Program-made: the position numbers and the translations under genes | The notes under the pieces: model-generated | The model's input: only the letters and a program-made list of their open reading frames with translations | Database searches by the model: none | What the model was told of the DNA's origin: nothing | Shown here: piece after piece, positions 49,224 to 57,579 of the stretch | Layout of the letters: the number at the start of each line of letters is the position of its first letter | Numbering within the stretch: position 1 is the stretch's first letter | Assembly (NCBI GenBank): GCA_016714465.1 | Contig: JADKDT010000004.1 | Location: 1 to 64,000 of the forward strand | Direction of reading: 5' to 3' | Length of the DNA stretch: 64,000 nucleotides | From: Candidatus Brachythrix odensensis | Lineage (GTDB): Bacteria; Chloroflexota; Anaerolineae; J036; Brachytrichaceae

Positions 49224-51493
49224 GTTGACTCCCGCGCTCGCCGCCCGGACAGAACCAGGCGCCAAACGCACAATGCGATCAATACTGCCCCGCACAACGC
49301 AAGGCCAATATACAAATCATCAGGCCGATACGAGAGTTCGACTGTGCTCTCGCCCGACCGAATGGGAACACCGATCAGCGCGCCATCAACCCGCACGATC
49401 GGCGACGGGGGCGCCGTTCACGGTGGCTTTCCAGTTTCGCAGCAGCGACTCGCTGACAACCAACAGCGTCGGCGCATCTGTCGACGCGCGGATCTTGTAG
49501 TAACCCGTCGCCGTGCCTTCCACCGCGGCCGCGCCTCGGGCTGGAGCAGCGCCTGCGACAGGCTCGGTCACCAGCGCCTCGCTAAACGGGTCAAACCCCG
49601 GCGTCGCCATGCGCGCATACAACGCATCGAGTCCAGGCTGAATTGTCATTCGGGGAGCTACCCAGGCCCGCAGGTCCTGCCGGGGCTCCCAATCCAACGC
49701 GAAGAGACGCGCATCATTGCCCTGGAATTTTCCGGTCGCCAGGGCACGGGCCGGAATCTGGGCCCCCTGTTCGGTCGTCATCCCGCCGCGCCAGGTAACC
49801 GCATAACGCACATTCAGCAGTTTTGCCGCGACATCCTCGGGGACCCGCTTCAGGAACTCGGCATAGGCCCGGTCGACGATCGGCGAGCCGCCGGCGATCT
49901 CGGACAGGCCGTTGACGCACGCGCCATTCAGCGGCAGGCCATAGTGGTTGTTGATTCGAACCTGGCGCGCGTCGTAGGGCGCTCCCGGACCCAGGGCGGG
50001 CTGCAATACGGGAATCGCCTCGAAAGCGGCGCCCGGTTTCTGAATCGTCTCCGGGTTGTTGCGGTTGGCGGTCCCGAGTTCAAACACCAGCGCAAACACC
50101 AGGACCCACAAAAAGGCCGGGGCCGCCGCCGCCGTTGCCCGCCAACGCCACAGCCCGGCGGCCGCCAGCAGGCTGATGGTCAGCATGGCGATCGACTCCA
50201 ACATCGGTGTTGCCGCCGGATTTGTGGGCGCCAGCCGGACCAGGACGGCCGCGGCGACGCTGATCGCGCCCGCGACCAATGCCAGAACGGCGATCGTCCG
50301 GGAGACGCCTTTCAGCCAGGCCCGCCCGCGCAGCGGCAGGTCTGCGAGAAGCGCATCCACGCCCTGGGCGGCGACAATTGACAAGGCCAGCGCGATCACA
50401 AACGCGTGGCGCTCTTGTTGCCGAAACTGTCCGTAGCCGGGACAGTAAGGTAGGCCATCTCAAAACCGATCGCATGGTCGCCAAAACTCAGCAACAGCGC
50501 GCCGGCCGCGATGAGTATGCATAGTCGCGCATCGCGCCAGCGCCAGCGCAAAGCCGTGGCTACGGCGACAAGCGCGAGTGCGCCCACATGCAACGGCCAC
50601 CACACCGCGGTCACCTTGGGCAGGACCAGCGAGACGATGTCGTTGAGGGGAAAGCCGCCGCTCAGGAAATTGTAGGACACCGCCGCGCGGGTGCTGCTGG
50701 CGGCAAACAGCGCCGCGGGAATGAGGCTCGGCGCGATCAAGCCAAGGCTGGCCAACCCGGTCACCCCACCCCGAAGGACCAGCCCGCGCCAGGACAAGCC
50801 CGCCGCGCGCGACCAGACGACAAAGGCGAAGATCGATATATACGCCGCATACAGGAAGAGCTGGGCGTTGCCACCCAGAAAGCTCATTGCGGCCGCGCCG
50901 GCGGCGAGCGCCACCGAGCCGGGCGCAAGACGCGGGCTGCGCGCGAGGCGCAGCAACGCCCACAGCATCCAGGGCGCCCAGGCGGCGGTGAACTGCAAGG
51001 CGATCTGCAACAGGACGTAGCCGGTCATGAACCCGCCGAAGCCAAAGACGATGGCGCCAAAAAGGCTCGCCCTCCGGCGCAGATTCAGTGTTCTCAAGAG
51101 CGCATACATCCCGGCGGCCGCCCACCAGGCGTGGGCGAGGATTTCCCACTCGAGCGCTCCCAGGGGATAGGTCGGCCAGCCCAGCGCGCGTCCCAGGGCG
51201 AACATGCCCAATTGCGGCGGATAGGTTAATTGCGTTTGAGGATCGGCCTGCACGGGATAGCCGCTGTAGAGACAGGGCTCGTAGACGGGATAGCGGCCGC
51301 CGGCAATCTGGGCGTAGGCGCGCTGGCGCATCGCCAGAAACTGCTCGGTCAGGTCCCCCTGCCGCAATTGAAGCTGATCGGCCGCGTTCGGCGTCAGCAG
51401 CCGCCAGAAAAAGAAGGCCCAGATGAGCGTGAGGGCCAACATAGCCAGGGCGTCCTTCTGACGCGGCGACAGACGAGACCAGCGGGCCGACAT
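49220..51493 (-). CDS. YfhO-like large membrane protein (two one-base frameshifts)
   Basis: About 755 residues: roughly twelve helices, then a soluble exported C-terminal domain and a last helix. The opening loop after helix 1 (QGDLTEQFLAMRQRAYAQIA, PVYEPCLYSGYPVQADPQT) is typical of YfhO, a GT-C-like family that modifies cell-envelope polymers with sugars in Firmicutes. Frame breaks: GGG at 50439-50441 (adding a base joins YLTVPG to YGQFRQQERHAFVIALALSI) and GGGGG at 49407-49411 (removing one joins VNGAP to SPIVRVDGALIGVPIRSGES). The repaired gene ends in a TGA overlapping the DUF2177 start. Sugar and target unknown. Confidence 0.75.
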
Positions 51494-51532
51494 GCGTTGG
51501 ACTATAGCCTAAGCGCCCCTCACAGGGCCTTA

Positions 51533-51579
51533 TTGGGAGGCGATATCCCCCGGCTTCGCCGGGGGACATCGCCTCCCAA
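51533..51579. repeat. Palindrome, GGAGGCGATATCCCCC
   Basis: 22-bp stem with one mismatch (A opposite C), TTC loop. Between the azlD stop (51600) and the start of the YfhO-like gene. Confidence 0.88.
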
Positions 51580-51599
51580 GAACGCATCAAGGGATGGCA

Positions 51600-51920
51600 T
51601 CAGCCGATGCCGAGCAGGGTGAACGCCCACAACACTGCCATCCCGGCCAGGAGGGTGTAGACCATGTTCTTGCTGCGCCACGCCACAAGTCCAGCGACGA
51701 GCACACTGATGAGCCGCGGGTTGAGGGGCGTCGTCACCAGCGCGCCAGCCTTGATCAGCACCTGGGGAAGCACAATCGCCATCATGACCGCGGGCAGGAC
51801 CAGCCGAAAGGCGCGCTGGCCCCATGGCGGCACGTCCACTTTGCCAAGCAGGGCAATCATCGTGAAGCGGGTGAAAAACGTCACGGCCAGCATGCCGAGG
51901 AGCAGCGCGATCTCCATCAT
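51600..51920 (-). CDS. azlD: Branched-chain amino acid exporter subunit AzlD
   Basis: A 106-residue membrane protein with three or four helices (FFTRFTMIALLG, AFRLVLPAVMMAIVLPQVL, NPRLISVLVAGLVAWRSKNM, VYTLLAGMAVLWAFTL). Size and the N-P-R-x-I-x-x-x-x-A-x-x-x-A-x-x pattern match AzlD, the small partner of AzlC. Starts in an ATGA overlap with azlC. The pair exports branched-chain and related amino acids. Confidence 0.87.
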   Translation of the reverse strand: MMEIALLLGMLAVTFFTRFTMIALLGKVDVPPWGQRAFRLVLPAVMMAIVLPQVLIKAGALVTTPLNPRLISVLVAGLVAWRSKNMVYTLLAGMAVLWAFTLLGIG

Positions 51921-52618
51921 GCCGGCTGCCTGCGCGACGCCACCAGCATGCCGGCAGCCAGCCCGACCACGGCCCCGACAAAAAGCCCCATCGACCAGGG
52001 CAAGCCGGCAAATCCGACCGCAAACAGCCCTGCCACCGCCGCGGCAACCAGCGAGGCTCGATCCCGCACATTGATGACCAGGGCCAGGACAAACGACAAG
52101 GTCGGGATGAAGTCGAGCTGCAGGCTGGGCGGGATCTGGCCGCCAATGAAGGCGCCCAGAATGCCACCGATCGACCACACGATCCAGTTCAGCATCGACG
52201 CGCCAAAAAAATACCAGTGTCGGGTGGGAGCGTCCTCGGTGTCAGCCTGATCCGAGAGTCGCTTGATCGAGGCAGCATATCCCAGATCGGTCAGAAGCAA
52301 TCCAAACAGGATCTTCCACTTCCAGGACAAATGTTTGAAATGGTCAGCCAGGGCGGCGCCATACATCATGTGGCGCAGATTGATGACCAGCGTGGCCAAC
52401 AGGATTATCAGGAGCGGCGCGCCATCGGTCTCGAGCTGCATCGCCACCATCTGAGCCCGGCCGGCGAAGACAACACTGGTCATCAGCACTGAGATCAGGG
52501 CGCTATTCATAACCGATGCCGTCAACGCTCCGGCGATCATCCCGAACGGGAATACGCCCGGAGCGTTTGGCATCTGCGCACGGAAACCTTCCGCGAATTG
52601 TGTTTTGCGGCTCAACAT
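51917..52618 (-). CDS. azlC: Branched-chain amino acid exporter subunit AzlC
   Basis: A 233-residue AzlC-family permease. PNAPGVFPFGMIAGALTASV near the start, VFAGRAQMVAMQLETDGAPL, LVINLRHMMYGAALADHFKH (the conserved N-x-R-H-x-x-Y segment) and WSIGGILGAFIGGQIPPSLQ fit the family. ATG 52618 is chosen; the frame continues upstream only through palindrome 52639-52687. It lies on the same strand after thrS and may be part of the T-box controlled transcript. Confidence 0.88.
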   Translation of the reverse strand: MLSRKTQFAEGFRAQMPNAPGVFPFGMIAGALTASVMNSALISVLMTSVVFAGRAQMVAMQLETDGAPLLIILLATLVINLRHMMYGAALADHFKHLSWKWKILFGLLLTDLGYAASIKRLSDQADTEDAPTRHWYFFGASMLNWIVWSIGGILGAFIGGQIPPSLQLDFIPTLSFVLALVINVRDRASLVAAAVAGLFAVGFAGLPWSMGLFVGAVVGLAAGMLVASRRQPA

Positions 52619-52638
52619 GGAATCATCCTGAGAACCAG

Positions 52639-52687
52639 TGGCGAGAACACAATCCCCGCGCGAAGCGCGGGGATTGTGTTCTCGCCA
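52639..52687. repeat. Palindrome, AATCCCCGCGC core
   Basis: Perfect 23-bp stem, loop GAA, between thrS and azlC. The inner core AATCCCCGCG is shared with 60959-61005, whereas the outer arms (TGGCGAGAACAC versus TGCGCGATCGC) are different. Confidence 0.9.
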
Positions 52688-52706
52688 AGTGTGTTCGAGT
52701 GCGCTT

Positions 52707-54533
52707 CTATAGACCCGGCGCGTAGGCGTCGATGACGCCCTTTGCTCGGGAGATGAAGGTTCCCACACCGACGGCCTTGAGGTCCTCGCCCGTACGCAGG
52801 CGGAGCGAGACCGCGTCGGCCTCGCGCTCCTTGTCACCGACCACGAGCATGTAGGGGATCTTCATCCCCTGGGCCTTGCGGATCTTGTTCTGCATCCGTT
52901 CCGTGCCGTCGTCGACCTTGACCCGCATGCCTTCAGCCACGAGGCGCTTCTCGACCTGGCGGGCGTATTCGACATGCCGATCGGCGATCGGGATGATCAT
53001 CGCCTGGGTCGGGGCGAGCCAGACCGGGAACACCCCGGCGTAGTGCTCGATCAGGAAGCCGACAAAGCGCTCGTGCGTGCCAAGCGGCGCGCGGTGCAGG
53101 CACAACGGTGTCTTCTCCTGACCGTCGCGATCGACATACGTCAGATTGAAGCGCGGCGGCACGGCGAAGTCGACCTGGTTCGTGGCCAGCGAGAACTCCT
53201 TGCCGATCGCGCTGTAGACCTGAACGTCAATCTTCGGCCCGTAGAAAGCGGCCTCGTTCTCGGCCTCGAAGAAGGGCACATTGCCGTTGACCATCGCCCG
53301 GCGGACCATGTCCTCGGTTTTGATCCACATCGGCTCGTTGTCGACATACTTCTTGCCCAGGCCTTCCCTGGCGTGCTTGCTCAGGCGCATGACGTACTTG
53401 TCGATTCCGAAGATCTGGAAGTACTTCAGATAGAGCTGGATGACGTTCATGAACTCCTGCTCGAACTGCTCCTCGGAGCAGTAGATGTGGGCGTCGTTCA
53501 TCTGCATGGAGCGTACCCGCATCAGGCCGAAGAGTTCGCCGCTCTTTTCGTAGCGATAGCAGGTGCCGTATTCGGCGAAGCGCACCGGCAGGTCGCGATA
53601 GCTGCGCGGTTTGTTGGCGTAGAGCTTGTGATGAAACGGGCAGTTCATCGGTTTCATGTAGTACTTGGCCCCATCCTCGAGCACCATCGGCGGGAACATG
53701 CCCTCGGCGTAGTACGGCAGATGGCCGCTGTGGAGGAAGAGATCCTCCTTGGCCAGGTGTGGCGAGCGCACCCGTTCGTAGCCCGCCTCGAGCTCCATCT
53801 TCTTGGCCAGCGTCTCGACCTGCTCGATCATGACCGCGCCGTTGGGCAGCCACAGCGGCAGGCCGGGACCCACTTCGTCGTCGAACATGAAGATCTCGAG
53901 CTCGGCCCCGAGCTTGCGATGATCGCGGCGCTTGGCCTCCTCGACCATCTTCTGGTGATCGGCCAACTCCTGAGGCGTGGCGAAGGCCAGGCCATAGATG
54001 CGCTGCAGGACCGGATTCTTCTCGTTCCCGCGCCAGTAGGCAGCCGACGAGGCCGAGAGGGCAAAGGCTTCCCGGTTGATCTCGCGCGTGCTGGCGACAT
54101 GCGGGCCCCGGCACAGGTCCGTGAACGTATCCTGGGTATAGACCGTGATCGCTGGCAGCGCATCGTCGGCCTTCTCGCCCATGTCATCCTCGCCGCGCGT
54201 GAGCCCGTCGATGAGTTCGAGCTTGAACGGGTTGTCCTTGAAGAGAGCGCGCGCCTCGGCCTCGCTCACCTCGCGCCGGGCAAAGCCGACATTTTTGGCC
54301 AGCACCTCCTTCATCCGGGCCTGGACCCTTTCGAGATCTTCGGGCGTGAAGGGCTTCTCGACCGCGAAGTCATAGTAGAAGCCCGTGTCGATCGGCGGCC
54401 CGATCGTGGGCTTGGCCTCGGGGAAGAAGTCCAGCACGGCCTCGGCCATGACGTGGGCGAGCGAGTGCCGCACCTTGTAGAGCGCCTCGGGGATATTTTT
54501 GTTCTTGCCGTACATCTTTTCTACGTTGCTCAT
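52707..54533 (-). CDS. thrS: Threonyl-tRNA synthetase without TGS domain
   Basis: A 608-residue class II synthetase charging tRNA-Thr. The N-terminal TGS domain (about 60 residues in E. coli ThrS, 642 total) is absent: the protein opens with MSNVEKMYGKNKNIPEALY. The editing domain has HSLAHVM (residues 24-30) and CRGPHV. The catalytic core has MNCPFHH (Zn Cys), RFAEYGTCYRYEKSGELFGL and HRAPLGTHERFVGFLIEH. The C-terminal anticodon domain starts near WLAPTQAMIIPI. AAAGGAGG precedes the ATG, which overlaps the EamA stop (ATGA). A threonine T-box precedes EamA. Confidence 0.95.
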   Translation of the reverse strand: MSNVEKMYGKNKNIPEALYKVRHSLAHVMAEAVLDFFPEAKPTIGPPIDTGFYYDFAVEKPFTPEDLERVQARMKEVLAKNVGFARREVSEAEARALFKDNPFKLELIDGLTRGEDDMGEKADDALPAITVYTQDTFTDLCRGPHVASTREINREAFALSASSAAYWRGNEKNPVLQRIYGLAFATPQELADHQKMVEEAKRRDHRKLGAELEIFMFDDEVGPGLPLWLPNGAVMIEQVETLAKKMELEAGYERVRSPHLAKEDLFLHSGHLPYYAEGMFPPMVLEDGAKYYMKPMNCPFHHKLYANKPRSYRDLPVRFAEYGTCYRYEKSGELFGLMRVRSMQMNDAHIYCSEEQFEQEFMNVIQLYLKYFQIFGIDKYVMRLSKHAREGLGKKYVDNEPMWIKTEDMVRRAMVNGNVPFFEAENEAAFYGPKIDVQVYSAIGKEFSLATNQVDFAVPPRFNLTYVDRDGQEKTPLCLHRAPLGTHERFVGFLIEHYAGVFPVWLAPTQAMIIPIADRHVEYARQVEKRLVAEGMRVKVDDGTERMQNKIRKAQGMKIPYMLVVGDKEREADAVSLRLRTGEDLKAVGVGTFISRAKGVIDAYAPGL

Positions 54534-55525
54534 GTTGAGCCTCCTTTTACGTGGTTCGAAACGACGCCACTCAAATCACTATTTTCAGGAGCGATATGCC
54601 CCGGCGAAGCCGGGGCATATCGCTCCCGGATCTCAATCAGATTCGTGGCCCCGCGCGGGCGGGCCACGAACCGTGGCAAACCAAACACCGTGATCGCCAA
54701 TCCGATCAGGACCAATCCGCCGGCGACGAGGGTCGCCGGCGACATAGTCTCGCCGAGCAGCAGGGCGGTGCTCGACAGGCCGAAGAACGGGACGAGCAGA
54801 CTGAACGGGGCGACCTGGCCGGCCCCATTTCGCGAGATCAGCCGATTCCACAGCGCGTAGCCAAGTACTGTCGAGAGATAAGCCGTGAAGAGCGCGGCCA
54901 CGATAGACAGGCCGCTCAGATGGGTGAGGGTGAACTCAATTCGAGCCGGCCCTTCGATCAGCAGCGACAGGATCAGCATCGGGATCGGCGGGACCAGGCT
55001 GGTCCACACGACGAAGGCCAGCATGTTGACCCGGCCGGCCTGGCGGGCCATCACATTGGCCAGCCCCCAACCGGCCGCGGCGCCGATCACCATCAGCAAC
55101 GGCAACGGACCGACTTGCTGGTCGAAACTCAGCGCGATCAGCAGCAGTCCAAGCCCGGCAATCGCCATCCCCACCACCTGGCGCGACTTGATCTGCTCCT
55201 TGAGAAACAGCGCGCCAAAACCCAGGGTGAAGAAAGCCTGCGATTGCATCACGATCGACGAGAGACCGGCCGGCATGCCGATCGACAATGCGCCATAAAG
55301 CAAACTGAACTGAAGCACACCCATGGCCAGCCCATAAGCGATGAGGTGACGCCAGGGCACGGCCGGGCGGCGGATCAGAAACACAGCCGGGAAGGCGCAC
55401 AGCATGAACCGGGCGGCCACCAACAGCATTGGCGGCACGCCATTCAGGCCTACACGCAGGGCCACGAAGTTCAGGCCCCAGACCGCGATGACCAGGAGCG
55501 CAATCAGGATATCGGCAATGCTCAT
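54530..55525 (-). CDS. EamA-family transporter under threonine T-box control
   Basis: About 331 residues with ten helices in two EamA repeats (first repeat begins DILIALLVIAVWGLNFVALR; second has AAAGWGLANVMARQAG). The family includes RhtA-type threonine/homoserine and other metabolite exporters. The natural C-terminus seems to be near FGLPRFVARPRG; the frame then continues through palindrome 54588-54626, read as RERYAPASPGHIAPEN, to a TGA overlapping the thrS start codon. ATG 55525 lies 13 bases after GGGAGG, which is part of the T-box terminator stem. With the T-box and thrS, a role in threonine transport is the best guess. Confidence 0.85.
   Translation of the reverse strand: MSIADILIALLVIAVWGLNFVALRVGLNGVPPMLLVAARFMLCAFPAVFLIRRPAVPWRHLIAYGLAMGVLQFSLLYGALSIGMPAGLSSIVMQSQAFFTLGFGALFLKEQIKSRQVVGMAIAGLGLLLIALSFDQQVGPLPLLMVIGAAAGWGLANVMARQAGRVNMLAFVVWTSLVPPIPMLILSLLIEGPARIEFTLTHLSGLSIVAALFTAYLSTVLGYALWNRLISRNGAGQVAPFSLLVPFFGLSSTALLLGETMSPATLVAGGLVLIGLAITVFGLPRFVARPRGATNLIEIRERYAPASPGHIAPENSDLSGVVSNHVKGGST
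54588..54626. repeat. Palindrome, GGAGCGATATGCCCC, inside EamA 3' coding end
   Basis: Perfect 18-bp stem, loop GAA. It lies in the last 30 codons of the EamA frame and is translated. Confidence 0.9.
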
Positions 55526-55532
55526 GAAAACG

Positions 55533-55785
55533 AAAAAACCTCCCACCCCAACCATGGGGCGAGAGGCTCGCGCGGTTCCACCCAAATTTAACGCAACCCG
55601 CGTTAGCGGTCGCATTCTTGACGGTATCGCGTTAACGGGCGAGACCCGGCGTCGTTCAGGCGAATGCCGTTGCGGCGCGCTCCCGGGCGGTGGACTCGAT
55701 CCTCGCGCATCGCCGCACTTTCACCTTGTCCGCGGCGTCGCTAAGAGGGCGATTGGATCGCGCCCGTCCCGGTCGTTGCTTTCGA
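55533..55785 (-). ncRNA. T-box leader, threonine specifier ACC
   Basis: Minus-strand leader of the EamA-thrS operon. The T-box sequence GGGTGGAACCGCG spans 55571-55583. A terminator follows: C-rich strand 55556-55566, loop 55550-55555, G-rich strand 55539-55549 (11 pairs, two G-T), then six T (55533-55538). The antiterminator can form by pairing CCGCG of the T-box (55571-55575) with CGCGG at 55598-55602. In Stem I, CGATCC pairs with GGATCG and GGGC with GCCC, leaving a loop that ends in ACC (55689-55691) right before GCCCGGGAG, as in short actinobacterial T-boxes. ACC is a Thr codon, matching thrS. Uncharged tRNA-Thr should allow read-through. Confidence 0.88.
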
Positions 55786-55791
55786 GGGTGG

Positions 55792-55797
55792 AGTATA
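55792..55797 (-). promoter_or_regulatory. -10 box of the T-box operon
   Basis: TATACT on the minus strand; transcription would begin near 55785, just upstream of T-box Stem I. Confidence 0.55.
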
Positions 55798-55812
55798 CCT
55801 TCATCCTCTGTT

Positions 55813-55908
55813 TTATCCGCAGATTCCGCAGATTCTCGCGGATTTTGTTTATGGGATGTCGCCGGCACCCTACAAGGTTCGGCGGGAATCGGCGTAATTT
55901 GCGGACAA
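55813..55908. repeat. Imperfect inverted repeat, CCGCAGATTCCGC type
   Basis: 29-base arms (55813-55841, 55880-55908) with six mismatches, between the T-box promoter and the divergent SDR gene. Resembles the outer arms of the 38805-39442 element (CCACAGATTTCGC). Confidence 0.65.
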
Positions 55909-55978
55909 AAATGAATCTCGCAGCGGGAAACACGCCGTTTCCGCGTTTGATGCGCGCTTTGTATACTCTCCCGCAGCC

Positions 55979-56797
55979 ATGACAAACTCACCCGCTGAAC
56001 GCCCCGTTACGCAGCTCTTTGACTTAACCGGCCGGGTCGCCTTGATAACGGGATCGAGCGGCTGGCTGGGCTCGGCCATGAGCCGGGCGCTGGCCGAGGC
56101 CGGCGCCACGGTTGTGGCGACCAGCCGCGAGGCGGACAAGGCCGCCGCCGTGGCTGCGGCGCTGCCAACCCCGGCCGGCCAGAAGCACCTCGGCCTGGCC
56201 TTCAACCCGGATCAGAGCGAGACGATCGCGCCCTTCATCGCCGATCTGGTCGGCCGAACCGGCCGCATCGACGCCCTGGTCAACAATGGCTACGGCGGCC
56301 CTGCCCCCAAGATCGACACCGCCAAGGCCTCGGATTTTGATGCCTCATATCACAGCGGTGTGACGTCGTACTTTCTGCTGGCCCGCGAAGTCGCCGATCA
56401 CCTCAAGGCCCGCAAGTCGGCCGGCACGATCGTCAATATTGCCAGCATGTATGGCGTCGTGGCGAGCTACCCGCACGTCTACGACAACCTGCCGGTGCAC
56501 AGCCCGCCCAACTACCATGCCCTCAAAGGCGCGGTCGTCCACCTGACCCGCCATCTGGCGGTGTATTGGGCCGAGTCCGGCATCCGGGTCAACGCCATCA
56601 GCCCCGGGCCGTTCCCGACAGCGGCGATCGAGGCCCGCATGCCGACCTTCATCCCGCGTTTGGCGGAGAAGGTTCCGTTGGGCCGGATTGGCCAGCCCGA
56701 GGACCTCAAGGGTCTGATCGTGCTGCTGTGCAGCGACGCCAGTGCCTACATCACCGGCCAGAACATCCTGGTGGATGGCGGCTGGACGGCCTGGTAG
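55979..56797 (+). CDS. SDR-family oxidoreductase
   Basis: A 272-residue classical-type SDR. Cofactor motif ALITGSSGWLGSAMSRALAE, NNGYGG in place of NNAG, the catalytic Ser in VNIASMYGVV, and Tyr-Lys in PPNYHALKGAVV (YHALK). The C-terminal YITGQNILVDGGWTAW is usual. TATACT at 55962 is its likely -10, giving a short leader with no Shine-Dalgarno. The second SDR starts three bases after its stop: the first gene of a three-gene operon. Confidence 0.88.
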   Translation: MTNSPAERPVTQLFDLTGRVALITGSSGWLGSAMSRALAEAGATVVATSREADKAAAVAAALPTPAGQKHLGLAFNPDQSETIAPFIADLVGRTGRIDALVNNGYGGPAPKIDTAKASDFDASYHSGVTSYFLLAREVADHLKARKSAGTIVNIASMYGVVASYPHVYDNLPVHSPPNYHALKGAVVHLTRHLAVYWAESGIRVNAISPGPFPTAAIEARMPTFIPRLAEKVPLGRIGQPEDLKGLIVLLCSDASAYITGQNILVDGGWTAW

Positions 56798-56799
56798 GC

Positions 56800-57579
56800 A
56801 TGGGACGCTTTTCGGGCAAGGTCGCCCTGGTGACGGGCGCGGCGCGCGGCATTGGGCGCGGGATCGCGATGCGCTTCGCCCGCGAGGGGGCCAGCGTGCT
56901 CGTCAACGACTTCGCCAACATGGACCTCGCCGAGCAGACTGCGGCTGAGATCACCGCGTTGGGCGCGGGGCCGGGCGGTGAGGGCCAGACGGGCTTCGCC
57001 TATCGCTGCGATGTCTCCGATCGGCCGGCCATGGAAGCCATGTTCGAGGCAGCCGTGGCGCGTTTTGGCCGAATCGACATTGCGGTCGCCAACGCCGCGT
57101 ATTCGCGCCGGAACACTCTCCTCGACATGAAGTTTGAGGATTTGAAGCGGACAGTGGAAGTCATCGCCTTCGGCACGTACACGGTCGGCCAACTCGCCGC
57201 CCGGCAGATGGTCAAGCAGGGCGGCGGCGGCAAGATCCTCGTCATCAGCTCCATTCAGGGCGAGAACCCGTATCCGAATTCGACGCCCTACAACCTGGCC
57301 AAGGCGGGCATCATCCACCTCGTCAGCACGATGTCGATCGAGCTCGCCCCGCACCACATCAACGTCAACGTCATCAACCCCGGCTGGATCGACACGCCGG
57401 GCGAGCGCAACCACTTCTCCGAGCAGGAGCTCCGCGACGGCGCGGCCGACATGCCGTGGGGGCGCCTGGGCACGCCGGATGACATCGCGGCCGCCGCAGC
57501 ATTTCTATGCAGCGACGAGGCCGACTACATCACCGGGGCGTCGCTGCGGGTCGACGGCGCGCTCAAACACAAACGATGA
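56800..57579 (+). CDS. SDR-family oxidoreductase (glucose/acyl reductase-like)
   Basis: A 259-residue classical SDR: VALVTGAARGIGRGIAMRFA, NAAYSRRNTLLDM, catalytic Ser in ILVISSIQGENP and YNLAK, and VNVINPGWIDTPGERNHF. It has all catalytic residues. ATG 56800 comes right after the preceding stop (TAGGCATG); its own stop overlaps the aldo/keto reductase start (ATGA). The operon of two SDRs and an aldo/keto reductase suggests stepwise oxidation and reduction of a sugar or hydroxy acid. Confidence 0.88.
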   Translation: MGRFSGKVALVTGAARGIGRGIAMRFAREGASVLVNDFANMDLAEQTAAEITALGAGPGGEGQTGFAYRCDVSDRPAMEAMFEAAVARFGRIDIAVANAAYSRRNTLLDMKFEDLKRTVEVIAFGTYTVGQLAARQMVKQGGGGKILVISSIQGENPYPNSTPYNLAKAGIIHLVSTMSIELAPHHINVNVINPGWIDTPGERNHFSEQELRDGAADMPWGRLGTPDDIAAAAAFLCSDEADYITGASLRVDGALKHKR

